Source: Bacteroidota bacterium
GTDB lineage: Bacteria > Bacteroidota > Bacteroidia > Chitinophagales > Saprospiraceae
Assembly: GCA_024642665.1 (NCBI GenBank)
Contig: JAHEAR010000001.1
Span: 9,152-73,151 of the forward strand
DNA length: 64,000 bases
Direction of reading: 5' to 3'
A program made the position numbers and the translations under genes. The notes under the pieces were generated by a model, which made no database searches, was not told the origin of the DNA, and saw only the letters and a program-made list of their open reading frames with translations. Position 1 is the first letter of the stretch. Each line of letters starts with the position of its first letter. Positions 37,077 to 45,368 of the stretch are shown piece after piece.

Positions 37077-37805
37077 TTAGTTGCGCTTTTTTATGGAGAC
37101 CCAGGTCCATGTGAGACACAAACCAATCAAACAAATAAAATACATCAGGTCTCGTGTGTCAATCACTCCGCGACTAATCGAATGATAGTGATAGTCTATC
37201 CCCAGGGATTCAATAATCGCATCAAGACTTCCGGTAAATGAGGCCAGCTTACTGATAAAATAAAACCCATAATACAATACAAAGCAAAGGAATACTGCCA
37301 AAACAAATGCTACGATCTGATTGGATGTCAGCGATGAGGCAAAAATACCAACTGCACAAAACACGGACCCAAGAAAAAACAATCCCAAGTACGAGGCGGC
37401 AATTTGCCCTAAATCAATATTTCCCGGAGGTGATCCCAGTTGATAGATGGAGAAAACATAAATAATGGTCGGCACCAGCGCGATGAACAACCACGTGATG
37501 GTCGCCAGATATTTTCCAAATACAATTTGCCATGGAGAGACAGGTCGCGTCAGCAGAATTTCCAATGTTGCATTCTGGCGCTCTTCCGCAAAAGTCCGCA
37601 TGGTAAACGCCGGAATCAGGAAAATAAAAATCAATGGTGAAATTTCAAAAAGTGCATCGATACTTGCAAAAGGTGTTTGCAGCAAACTGAAATCAGGAAA
37701 CACCCACAGGACAAGCCCTAATACGGCTAGCAGCAAGCCTACGGTGATGTAGGCGATCATCGAGCTGAAATAACTTCCAAGTTCTCTGAGGTATATTGCT
37801 CTCAT
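37077..37805 (-). CDS. gldF: Gliding-motility ABC transporter permease GldF
   Basis: At 242 residues, this is an ABC-2-type permease with six membrane helices. It starts MRAIYLRELGSYFSSMIAYITVG and contains the conserved RTFAEERQNATLEILLTRPVS loop between TM2 and TM3. It pairs with GldA (4-bp overlap) and GldG (6-bp gap) in the inner membrane. Confidence 0.93.
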   Translation of the reverse strand: MRAIYLRELGSYFSSMIAYITVGLLLAVLGLVLWVFPDFSLLQTPFASIDALFEISPLIFIFLIPAFTMRTFAEERQNATLEILLTRPVSPWQIVFGKYLATITWLFIALVPTIIYVFSIYQLGSPPGNIDLGQIAASYLGLFFLGSVFCAVGIFASSLTSNQIVAFVLAVFLCFVLYYGFYFISKLASFTGSLDAIIESLGIDYHYHSISRGVIDTRDLMYFICLIGLCLTWTWVSIKKRN

Positions 37806-38713
37806 GAGGGTTTATTGGTAAGTTGTTGAAAAATATTTTCGACACTGTCTCTGATCGTTGTCATCTCAAGAATTTTAAGATTCTTGCTGATCGCAAAGTC
37901 AAATATGGCTTCATTCAGGGTATGCTTTCCTCCTGTAATGAGGAAACGGTTTTCACCCAGACTTTTATGTTTTTCATAATCTTTTATCAAGGCAAGTGTC
38001 TGATCTGCGACAGCTCTTGAAAAAACAACTTCCACCTGATACTGACTGGTCAGGTTATCGCTCAGCATCTGGATATTACCATCCCCGACGATAACGCCTT
38101 TATTGATAATCACTACCCGATCACAAAGCGCCTGCACTTCCTGCATAATATGTGTAGAAAGTAAAATCGTTTTTTCTTTTCCAAGATTGCGGATAAGTTG
38201 CCTGATTTCGACCAGCTGATTCGGATCCAATCCTGAGGTAGGTTCATCCAAAATGAGAACTTCCGGATCATGCAAAATGGCCTGCGCTAATCCAACGCGC
38301 TGGCGGTAACCTTTGGAGAGTTCTCTGATAAGTTTTTGACGCTCCGGTAAAAGGCCGGTTATCTCAAGCACCTTTTCAATACGTTCTTTAGGCTGACTGA
38401 TTTTATAGATCCTGGCCACGTAATTCAGGTATTCTACGACATACATGTCCAGATAAAGAGGATTATTCTCAGGGAGATAACCGATAGCTGCTCTGATTTG
38501 ATGATTTTCCTCCGTGACCACGGTATCATTTACTTTTATTTCACCGGTATCCGGGCTCAGATAGCCCGTGATCATGCGCATGGTCGTCGTTTTGCCGGCA
38601 CCATTAGGACCCAGAAAACCAAGAATCTCCCCTTTACCTACACGAAAGGAGATATCATTGACAGCCATTTGCTGCCCAAATTGCTTGGAAAGGTTGGATA
38701 CGTCAATAGCCAA
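37802..38713 (-). CDS. gldA: Gliding-motility ABC transporter ATPase GldA
   Basis: The 303-residue ABC ATPase has Walker A GPNGAGKTT (35-43), signature LSKGYRQRVGLAQAI and Walker B VLILDEPTSGLDP. The C-terminal 80 residues form the extra domain usual in ABC-2 exporters. It powers GldFG. It is the first gene of the gldA-gldF-gldG-DUF4340-phospholipase run, with a possible -7 element at 38743-38750 upstream. Confidence 0.94.
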   Translation of the reverse strand: MAIDVSNLSKQFGQQMAVNDISFRVGKGEILGFLGPNGAGKTTTMRMITGYLSPDTGEIKVNDTVVTEENHQIRAAIGYLPENNPLYLDMYVVEYLNYVARIYKISQPKERIEKVLEITGLLPERQKLIRELSKGYRQRVGLAQAILHDPEVLILDEPTSGLDPNQLVEIRQLIRNLGKEKTILLSTHIMQEVQALCDRVVIINKGVIVGDGNIQMLSDNLTSQYQVEVVFSRAVADQTLALIKDYEKHKSLGENRFLITGGKHTLNEAIFDFAISKNLKILEMTTIRDSVENIFQQLTNKPS

Positions 38714-38742
38714 TGCAGGGAAACTTTAAGTTAATTCGCCCG

Positions 38743-38750
38743 CAAAAATA
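38743..38750 (-). promoter_or_regulatory. Possible -7 element for the gldAFG operon
   Basis: TATTTTTG (TAnnTTTG) on the minus strand, 30 bp before gldA. No -33 TTG at proper spacing. Confidence 0.35.
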
Positions 38751-38780
38751 GGGTAAATTGTCTATAGGGAAGTGGATTCA

Positions 38781-40220
38781 TCAATATCCCGACCAGATCG
38801 CAAAAACCATCACTACAGCGGCCAGCACCATACAGATACCAAATAAAGGAAGGATAAAACGGAACCACTTTCCAAATGGGATACGGGCTACCGCCAGCAT
38901 CGCAATTAACAATCCATTAGTTGGAATGATCATATTGGAAAAGCCATCTCCATACACATAGGCAAGTACCGCCGTTTGGCGGGATATATCCAGTAAATCA
39001 GCCAAAGGCGTCATTAAAGGCATGGATACAAGTGCCTGACCGGAAGCGGAGGGAATGAAAAAATTCAGAAACGATTGAAAGACCAGCATTCCAATGGTCG
39101 CAAAAGTCTGAGGCAAATTGCTAAGTGTATTGGAGGTATGGAATAATATGGTATCCATAATCTGACTTTCCATCATCACAATCGATATCCCCCGGGCTAC
39201 CCCGATGACCAAAGCCGGCATAATCATAATCTCCAAACCCCGGGTCAAAACCTCCATCGAATGGTCACCTGTCATGCCACTAATCAGGATAACTACTATG
39301 GCTATCCCTAAAAACCCGCCACTCATTTCAATAAGCCCCCATCCCATGAACTGAATCGCCGTCAGAATACCTCCATATCCAACAACGAGTGTAATTAATA
39401 TCCAAATATGCTTTTTGGTCAGTTTGATCTTCGTGAAATCTTCATCACCCTTTTGGCTTAAAGAAATATCAGGCATCCATGATTTTCTCTTTTTGTTTTT
39501 AACCTGATTTCCATATCGCATCAGAAATGCAAAGCCAATCCCTATCGCCAGACAAAAGACAATAAATCGCAGCAACATCCCACTACCGATCGGCAACTCT
39601 GCAATCTGTTGCGCAATTTGAACATTATAAGGATTGGTAGTGGCAGTCGACCAGCCTATACTTAAGGGAATCGCTACGAGTCCAAAACCAAACATGGGAT
39701 CATATCCTTTTTGTCTGGCCAGCAGCATGATAATAGGTATCAACGGGATGAGTTCCATGATAATACCCATGAAAGCACTTCCTGTTGAGATCGCGACATA
39801 CACCATAAAAAACAGCAGGGTCGTGGAGTTTTTAAACTTGATGATCAGCCAGGCCAATGTTGCATGGATGGTTTGCGTTTCAATAATGAGATTAAATACG
39901 GCACCAATAATAAAAACGAAAAATACAAGGGAGGCAGAATGCGTCAACCCTTTGGGAATGGCCGTTAACAATCCCATCAATGATACCGGCGATGCCTTTC
40001 CTTCCTTTGCATCATCGAGGATCAGCCCCCGCACAGAGTAATGCTTTGGAATCTCCTGATAGGTGCCGGCCTTAACGACAGTTTGCTCGATTTTGTGGTA
40101 CACCTTTGTTTCCCTTTCAAATGCGCCGGAAGGAATGATATAACTTAAGACAGAGCAAAACAGAATGATGAAGAACATAAAAATAAAGATCTGCGGGATC
40201 CGGATCTTGCTCAGATTCAT
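38781..40220 (-). CDS. YfcC family inner-membrane transporter
   Basis: This 479-residue polytopic protein (about 11-12 helices) starts MNLSKIRIPQIFIFMFFIILF and includes IPSGAFERE, typical of the YfcC/ArcD-like branch of the C4-dicarboxylate (DcuC) ion-transporter superfamily. Other matches to the branch are GSAFMGIIMELIPLIPIIM and FFIPSASGQALVSMPLMTPLADLL. Members are annotated as amino-acid, ornithine or dicarboxylate carriers but few are characterised, so the substrate is open. A single gene, read leftward, 67 bp before the gldA start. Confidence 0.87.
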   Translation of the reverse strand: MNLSKIRIPQIFIFMFFIILFCSVLSYIIPSGAFERETKVYHKIEQTVVKAGTYQEIPKHYSVRGLILDDAKEGKASPVSLMGLLTAIPKGLTHSASLVFFVFIIGAVFNLIIETQTIHATLAWLIIKFKNSTTLLFFMVYVAISTGSAFMGIIMELIPLIPIIMLLARQKGYDPMFGFGLVAIPLSIGWSTATTNPYNVQIAQQIAELPIGSGMLLRFIVFCLAIGIGFAFLMRYGNQVKNKKRKSWMPDISLSQKGDEDFTKIKLTKKHIWILITLVVGYGGILTAIQFMGWGLIEMSGGFLGIAIVVILISGMTGDHSMEVLTRGLEIMIMPALVIGVARGISIVMMESQIMDTILFHTSNTLSNLPQTFATIGMLVFQSFLNFFIPSASGQALVSMPLMTPLADLLDISRQTAVLAYVYGDGFSNMIIPTNGLLIAMLAVARIPFGKWFRFILPLFGICMVLAAVVMVFAIWSGY

Positions 40221-40425
40221 ATGCGGGTGTGTATTTTAGGGTCAACAATTTGAATTGGGTGAAACAGGGAATGCCAACCCAAGTGATACTTACTCGTCCA
40301 AACATACCAAAATTGTCGGGCAGGCAAAAAACTAAATGCGCTCACCACATGGCCCATTGCGCTATAATCTTTGGCTTTCAAAACCACATTTAACCCAAAT
40401 TAACACGTATAACACCCGAATTACA

Positions 40426-40433
40426 TATCTTTG
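40426..40433 (+). promoter_or_regulatory. -7 promoter element for the DUF3098-uppP-truB operon
   Basis: TATCTTTG (TAnnTTTG), 20 bp before the ATG at 40454. Confidence 0.45.
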
Positions 40434-40453
40434 GAACTCGTTATACAAACATT

Positions 40454-40765
40454 ATGGCTAAAGAATCTTCATCACCAAAAAGGAAAATTGTAGCAAATAA
40501 GAATCCCGGCAATGTATCCCAAAGACGTGCTGGTAGCCGGAAGGAAGAAGCTTTTCCACTCTTATTTACAAAGCAAACCTATATGTATATTGGGATTGGC
40601 TGTGGTCTCATTGCCCTTGGTTTAATGCTTATGCTGGGTGGTGGGATGAAGGATCCGATGATTTGGGATGAAAGTGTGATCTACAGCCCTGTGCGTATTA
40701 CGCTGGCACCCATCATTATCCTCGCCGGACTGGGAATGCAGATTTACGCCATTTTCAAAAAGTAG
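40454..40765 (+). CDS. DUF3098 membrane protein
   Basis: At 103 residues, a basic, Ser/Lys-rich N-terminal stretch (about 40 residues) precedes two membrane helices (about 45-63 and 80-100); FTKQTYMYIGIGCGLIALGLMLMLGGG and SVIYSPVRITLAPIIILAG identify the Bacteroidota DUF3098 family. The function is unknown. In Bacteroidota it commonly sits next to ftsX or uppP genes; here it is the first gene before uppP (13-bp gap), which suggests an envelope or division role. Confidence 0.88.
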   Translation: MAKESSSPKRKIVANKNPGNVSQRRAGSRKEEAFPLLFTKQTYMYIGIGCGLIALGLMLMLGGGMKDPMIWDESVIYSPVRITLAPIIILAGLGMQIYAIFKK

Positions 40766-40778
40766 TCAGTTACACCAA

Positions 40779-41576
40779 ATGAATGAATATTTAGAGGCCA
40801 TCATTCTTGGAGTCATCCAGGGATTGACAGAGTTTTTGCCCGTCAGCAGCAGCGGACATCTCGAACTGGCTAAGTGGCTGCTAGGCGATTCCGGAAATGC
40901 ATCCGAAAGTTTTCTGATGACTGTCGTCTTACACTTTGGCACTGCCTTGGCGACCGTATGGGTATTTCGAGATTATATCCTTGATATCCTCAAAAAGATT
41001 ACTAAACCTGAAGGAAGACAATACATTTTCTGGATCATTCTGTCCATGATACCGGCTGCTATGGTTGGCGTTGCTTTCGACGAACAGATTACAGCACTTT
41101 TTGACCGACAAATTATTCTGGTTTCCTGCATGCTATTATTGACCGGTATCGTACTGATTATTTCTGATCGTTGGAGAAACCAATCCAAATCACTTTCATG
41201 GACCGGTTCGCTGATCATTGGGGTCTCACAAGCTATTGCTATTCTGCCGGGTGTTTCGAGATCAGGAGCCACAATTGCTACCGGTATCTTTTTAGGAATA
41301 GACCGTAAAAATGTCGCTCAATTTTCTTTTCTGATGGTCATTCCGCTTATTTTCGGAAAGATTGCAAAAGATATTGCAGGTGGTGAAATGAATATAGCAT
41401 CAGAAAATTCGCTTCCGATGTTGCTTGGTTTTGGCTTTTCATTTTTTGTAGGCATCATCGCCTGCAAATGGATGATCAAAATCGTTCAAAACGCCAGACT
41501 GCGCTACTTTGGATACTATTGTGTGGCAATAGGTGTCATTGCCATTCTTCTTCGTTTGTTTGTCCTTAAAGGATAA
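40779..41576 (+). CDS. uppP: Undecaprenyl-diphosphate phosphatase
   Basis: At 265 residues with about seven or eight helices, it dephosphorylates undecaprenyl diphosphate to recycle the lipid carrier for peptidoglycan and other envelope polymers. The active-site motifs of the BacA/UppP family are present: QGLTEFLPVSSSGHLEL and LPGVSRSGATIATGIFLG. It is coupled to truB by a TAATG stop/start overlap. Confidence 0.96.
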   Translation: MNEYLEAIILGVIQGLTEFLPVSSSGHLELAKWLLGDSGNASESFLMTVVLHFGTALATVWVFRDYILDILKKITKPEGRQYIFWIILSMIPAAMVGVAFDEQITALFDRQIILVSCMLLLTGIVLIISDRWRNQSKSLSWTGSLIIGVSQAIAILPGVSRSGATIATGIFLGIDRKNVAQFSFLMVIPLIFGKIAKDIAGGEMNIASENSLPMLLGFGFSFFVGIIACKWMIKIVQNARLRYFGYYCVAIGVIAILLRLFVLKG

Positions 41577-42301
41577 TGCAAATGAGCCTACCATTTGTTA
41601 CTGACCTCACGACAGCAGATTACGTTTCAGGAAGTTTACTGCTGGTGAATAAACCCAAAGGCTGGACTTCATTTGACGTCGTCAATAAAATCAGAGGCCT
41701 CATCCGACACAAGTATGGCATCAAAAAAATAAAAGTCGGCCATTCCGGTACACTTGATCCAATGGCTACTGGACTCCTTCTGATCTGCACCGGCTCCTGG
41801 ACAAAAAAATTGACTGCACTTACCGGCTTGGATAAAAAGTACATCGGAGAAATCACGCTTGGTATTGAAACAGATTCCTATGATGCCGAAGGGGAAGTCG
41901 TGAGTCAAAGAGAAGTACCTGCTCTCACCTCAGAAAAGATGGAACAAATACTTGATCATTTTAAAGGTAAGTTTGAACAATACCCACCAGTTTTTTCAGC
42001 CATCAAGAAAAACGGCACGCCTTTGTATGCACTGGCACGGGCAGGCAAAGAAGTTAAAACCGAACCAAGAAACGTAGAGGTTTTTGACATAGGGGTAAAT
42101 CACTTCACACCACCCATTTTAGACCTGAGCATCCACTGTGGCAGCGGTTTCTATGTCCGCTCGTTAGCACACGATATTGGTGACCGTATTGGTTGTGGAG
42201 CTTATCTATCCGGATTAGTGCGTACACATATTGCTGGCTATGCGCTCGATGATGCTTTCTCGATGGAAGCTATCAGGGAAACCTTAGGAACGGAGGAATA
42301 A
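41576..42301 (+). CDS. truB: tRNA pseudouridine(55) synthase
   Basis: The 241-residue TruB makes pseudouridine 55 in the T-loop of tRNAs. The catalytic Asp is in GHSGTLDPMATGLL, preceded by NKPKGWTSFDVVNKIR; GTPLYALARAGKEV and GFYVRSLAHDIG are also family motifs. The ATG at 41576 overlaps the uppP stop. A second ATG two codons later is possible. The C-terminal PUA-like part is absent or minimal, which is normal for short bacterial TruB. Confidence 0.95.
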   Translation: MQMSLPFVTDLTTADYVSGSLLLVNKPKGWTSFDVVNKIRGLIRHKYGIKKIKVGHSGTLDPMATGLLLICTGSWTKKLTALTGLDKKYIGEITLGIETDSYDAEGEVVSQREVPALTSEKMEQILDHFKGKFEQYPPVFSAIKKNGTPLYALARAGKEVKTEPRNVEVFDIGVNHFTPPILDLSIHCGSGFYVRSLAHDIGDRIGCGAYLSGLVRTHIAGYALDDAFSMEAIRETLGTEE

Positions 42302-42303
42302 TA

Positions 42304-43659
42304 CTAGGTAAAAGACTGCGAAAGCGCAAGTATATCCAGCCCATCAAAGCGACCGGAACTCATCCAAAGCAAAACCATATTTTTCTGCTTGTCAGTCTTG
42401 CGCACAAGTTTTTCCAAATCCTCTTTATTCGTCACCACCTGCAGATCGGGCGCGTTAAAATACCCGGCTAATTGCTCGCCGGACAGATCCGGAAGCTTTT
42501 TAATGGCAAGGGTATGCGGGCTGTAGAACACAAGCTTAGCATCAGCCTCGGAAAGCGAGTCTTTGTATTGTGGCAGGAAATCAGGATTCAGTGAACTAAA
42601 GGTGTGCAATTCGAGACAAGCGATAATAAAAGCATCCGAATGTTTTTCTCTCACGGCATTGACAGTTGCTTTAACTTTTGATGGCGCATGAGCAAAATCC
42701 TGATAGGCGGTGATATGTTCTGACGTATGCAATAATTGAAGCCGTTTGTTGGCGCCGGTAAACGATTGAATCGCCGGATAAAATTTTTCTTTAGCCAAAC
42801 CAATACATGCCGTAGCTAATTGAGCAGCTTTTAGGTTTTGCAGATTGTGCTTTCCAAAAATTTCAAGGGGAAAATAATGCCCATCCTCATCATGAATGAC
42901 CACTTGATCCTTGACCAATGCGTATTGATGCGTCGTGTAAGGCAGACACACACATACAGGTTGAAGTCGTTCCACTAAATCTACCAGATCAGGATCAGCT
43001 GCACAATAAATTAAGGTATCCGTTTTTCCTAAGGATTCAATCAGTAGCTGAAATTGCTGTACATAGGATTCGTAGGTGGGAAACACATTCATATGATCCC
43101 AGGCGATTCCCGTAATCACCGTAATCTGCGGATGATAATGAAAGAACTTGGGCCTTGGATCCAAAGGACTGGTCAGATATTCATCGCCTTCCAAAACAAT
43201 GATTTCAGCATCAGATAGCACCACCGGTTCCAAATCACCGATTTTTGCACCAATCATGCGATCAGCCTGAATCCCGGATTCATGCAGGACATGGGCGATC
43301 ATTCCGCAGGTTGACGTTTTCCCATGGCTACCGGCCACTACGATCCGCATTTTTTCCTTCGAAATATTATACACAAACTCAGGAAAAGAGGAAATCTTCA
43401 GTCCGATCTTCTGCGCTTTAAGCAATTCCGGATTATCCGCTCGGGCATGCATCCCTAATACCACAACATCAATATCGTGATGAATTCGCTCAGGATGCCA
43501 GCCTATTTCAGCCGGTAAAAGCCCTTTTTCAGCTAAACGGGAGCGACTTGGCTCATAAATCTCATCATCTGAGCCCGTCACCACATGACCACTTTTTAGC
43601 ATGGAAATGGCCAGACTATGCATAATACTACCCCCAATAGCCACAAAATGTATCTTCAT
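42304..43659 (-). CDS. mpl: UDP-N-acetylmuramate:L-alanyl-gamma-D-glutamyl-meso-diaminopimelate ligase (murein peptide ligase)
   Basis: This Mur ligase-type protein of 451 residues joins recycled murein tripeptide to UDP-MurNAc. It begins MKIHFVAIGGSIMHSLA, the Mpl form of the nucleotide loop, and carries the ATP loop GSHGKTSTCGMI and DFAHAPSKV, which replaces the DYAHHP of MurC. It lies convergent to truB with a 2-bp gap. Its presence implies peptidoglycan recycling in this organism. Confidence 0.92.
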   Translation of the reverse strand: MKIHFVAIGGSIMHSLAISMLKSGHVVTGSDDEIYEPSRSRLAEKGLLPAEIGWHPERIHHDIDVVVLGMHARADNPELLKAQKIGLKISSFPEFVYNISKEKMRIVVAGSHGKTSTCGMIAHVLHESGIQADRMIGAKIGDLEPVVLSDAEIIVLEGDEYLTSPLDPRPKFFHYHPQITVITGIAWDHMNVFPTYESYVQQFQLLIESLGKTDTLIYCAADPDLVDLVERLQPVCVCLPYTTHQYALVKDQVVIHDEDGHYFPLEIFGKHNLQNLKAAQLATACIGLAKEKFYPAIQSFTGANKRLQLLHTSEHITAYQDFAHAPSKVKATVNAVREKHSDAFIIACLELHTFSSLNPDFLPQYKDSLSEADAKLVFYSPHTLAIKKLPDLSGEQLAGYFNAPDLQVVTNKEDLEKLVRKTDKQKNMVLLWMSSGRFDGLDILALSQSFT

Positions 43660-43789
43660 AATCAGTTATTTATGCCTGTTTTGATTATTTTTTAAGAAAA
43701 AGCCAAAGGAATAAAATAATTTCGCACTTTAAAACGATTTATATCTGTTATCTGTTGATAACCAAAAGCAAATTAAAGCATTGTCAAAC

Positions 43790-43945
43790 ATGAAAGTATC
43801 TTCTTTAAAGTTCATTCTGATTGCTGTGGGGCTAGTAGCCTGTGTCTCAATGACTACGAGTTGCAACAAGGGCTATGGTTGCCCAAGTGATTTCTCTGTA
43901 GATGCCGGTACTGATGTACCTGCTTACGTTGATCCTGCCTGCTGA
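43790..43945 (+). CDS. 51-residue lipoprotein, not in the ORF track
   Basis: Reading from ATG 43790 to TGA 43945 gives MKVSSLKFILIAVGLVACVS, then MTTSCNKGYGCPSDFS and a short acidic tail ending DPAC. The signal has a lipobox at either LVAC or TTSC; the latter is preferred because of its position after the hydrophobic core. The mature peptide would be only about 26 residues, with two more Cys. It is 98 bp upstream of mnmD and divergent from mpl. No family is known to me; the start is supported by the clear lipoprotein pattern. Confidence 0.68.
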   Translation: MKVSSLKFILIAVGLVACVSMTTSCNKGYGCPSDFSVDAGTDVPAYVDPAC

Positions 43946-44043
43946 TTTTCCCCCATTTCACTCGGGAAATAGAACACAACCATTGCCGGTTTTCTGAACA
44001 AAAACCGGTCAACCAGACACCAAACCACCTATAACCGATAAAA

Positions 44044-44730
44044 ATGACTGCGAAAGACATCTCTCCAACCCTGGGTTGGGATGATGTGTATATTGTTTCC
44101 ACGCGCGACGGATCAGATACGTTGTTTAGCCGAACGCACGGAACCTTATATCACTCAGCCTTTGGTGCCGTGTCTGAAAGTAAGCATGTTTTTTTCCAGC
44201 AGGGACTGAACACCCAGTTGGACAAACCCATGATTTCTATCCTTGAATTTGGCTTTGGTTCCGGATTAAATGCCTTCCTAGCCTATCTTTTCTCTTTAAA
44301 TAAGGATAAAGAAGTCCATTATACCGGTATTGAGACTTCTCCAATTTCTCTCGATGTTGCTTCGAGCTTAAATTATCCCGAATACCTTGCCTTTATCGAA
44401 GAACGTGAAATATTTCTTCGCATGCACCGTGAAACATCTTTTGTCGCGGAATCTTTTCATTTTCAAAGAATCGATCAAATGGTCCATTTAGCAGCCCATC
44501 AAAAGTTTGATTGTGTATTTTTTGATGCTTTCGCTCCCGGTGCTCAACCGGAACTTTGGGAACAATCCATGTTTGACGTATTATTTCAACTACTCCACCC
44601 GAAAGGCTGCATCGTCACCTATTGTGCACAAGGAGAAGCCAGAAGACGAATGCAAACAGCAGGTTTTCAAGTAGAAAGGCTGATCGGTCCGCCCGGAAAA
44701 AGAGAGATGCTCAGAGGGATGAAAACTTAA
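44044..44730 (+). CDS. mnmD: tRNA 5-methylaminomethyl-2-thiouridine methyltransferase (stand-alone MnmD)
   Basis: At 228 residues, this is the methyltransferase half of MnmC without the FAD-oxidase domain. It adds the final methyl group to (c)mnm5s2U34 of tRNAs. Motifs include SRTHGTLYHSAFGAVSESKHVF, the SAM loop ILEFGFGSGLNAFL, FFDAFAPGAQPELW and YCAQGEARRRMQTAGF. Stand-alone MnmD is usual in Bacteroidota. It is preceded by the small lipoprotein gene and followed by an unrelated operon. Confidence 0.93.
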   Translation: MTAKDISPTLGWDDVYIVSTRDGSDTLFSRTHGTLYHSAFGAVSESKHVFFQQGLNTQLDKPMISILEFGFGSGLNAFLAYLFSLNKDKEVHYTGIETSPISLDVASSLNYPEYLAFIEEREIFLRMHRETSFVAESFHFQRIDQMVHLAAHQKFDCVFFDAFAPGAQPELWEQSMFDVLFQLLHPKGCIVTYCAQGEARRRMQTAGFQVERLIGPPGKREMLRGMKT

Positions 44731-44831
44731 AAACCATTTTGGAGTTCTATAATGGATAGTATGCGAATGGCCGTGAGGAAATAAACCGGTCGTTTCACTA
44801 TTTTTACGGTGTTATAATAATCATTCGATTT

Positions 44832-45368
44832 ATGTCAGAATCAAATCAATTATTGGGTGTTGGATCCCGTGTCAACCATCCCGCTTATGGTGATGGAGTC
44901 ATTATACGATTGCATCCTGCAGCCTATGAGGTAGTATTTATCGTCTACGGTGCAAAGACCGTTGGAAAGGATTATAAGGATTGGGAAATTCTTGATCATG
45001 TCGAAGCAGAAGATTCCGTCACCTGGACTGATGCGGAGAAATCACTCATGCGCATTCTTAAAACCTGGGGCGAAATATCCGAACTAGTCGTGATGGGCGA
45101 CAAATGGAAAGGTGGTGTGATGTCCCTTCAGCCCTACGATAAAGGATTGAAACCAAAAGATCTTCCGATCGAGACATTTTATCACAAGATTGTCATGCTG
45201 CGCGATCGCCTCCGTGTGATGGAACAAAAAATCAATAGTAACTCAAAACTAACTGACGAAGAGAAAATCGATCTCCAGCAATATATCACGCGTATCTATG
45301 GAAGTCTCACCACGTTCAACGTGTTGTTTAGAGACAAAGAAGCTCACTTCGTTGGGGATAAAGCATGA
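44832..45368 (+). CDS. Conserved protein of unknown function with tudor-like N-terminus
   Basis: At 178 residues, the N-terminal 45 residues (LLGVGSRVNHPAYGDGVI...YEVVFIVYGAKTV) look like the small SH3/tudor-like module found at the C-terminus of UvrD/PcrA helicases. The rest is helical and charged, with no signal peptide and no recognised catalytic motif. It overlaps the TlpA-like gene by 4 bp, which overlaps the SDR gene by 4 bp, so it is the first gene of a tight three-gene operon. Function unknown. Confidence 0.75.
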   Translation: MSESNQLLGVGSRVNHPAYGDGVIIRLHPAAYEVVFIVYGAKTVGKDYKDWEILDHVEAEDSVTWTDAEKSLMRILKTWGEISELVVMGDKWKGGVMSLQPYDKGLKPKDLPIETFYHKIVMLRDRLRVMEQKINSNSKLTDEEKIDLQQYITRIYGSLTTFNVLFRDKEAHFVGDKA

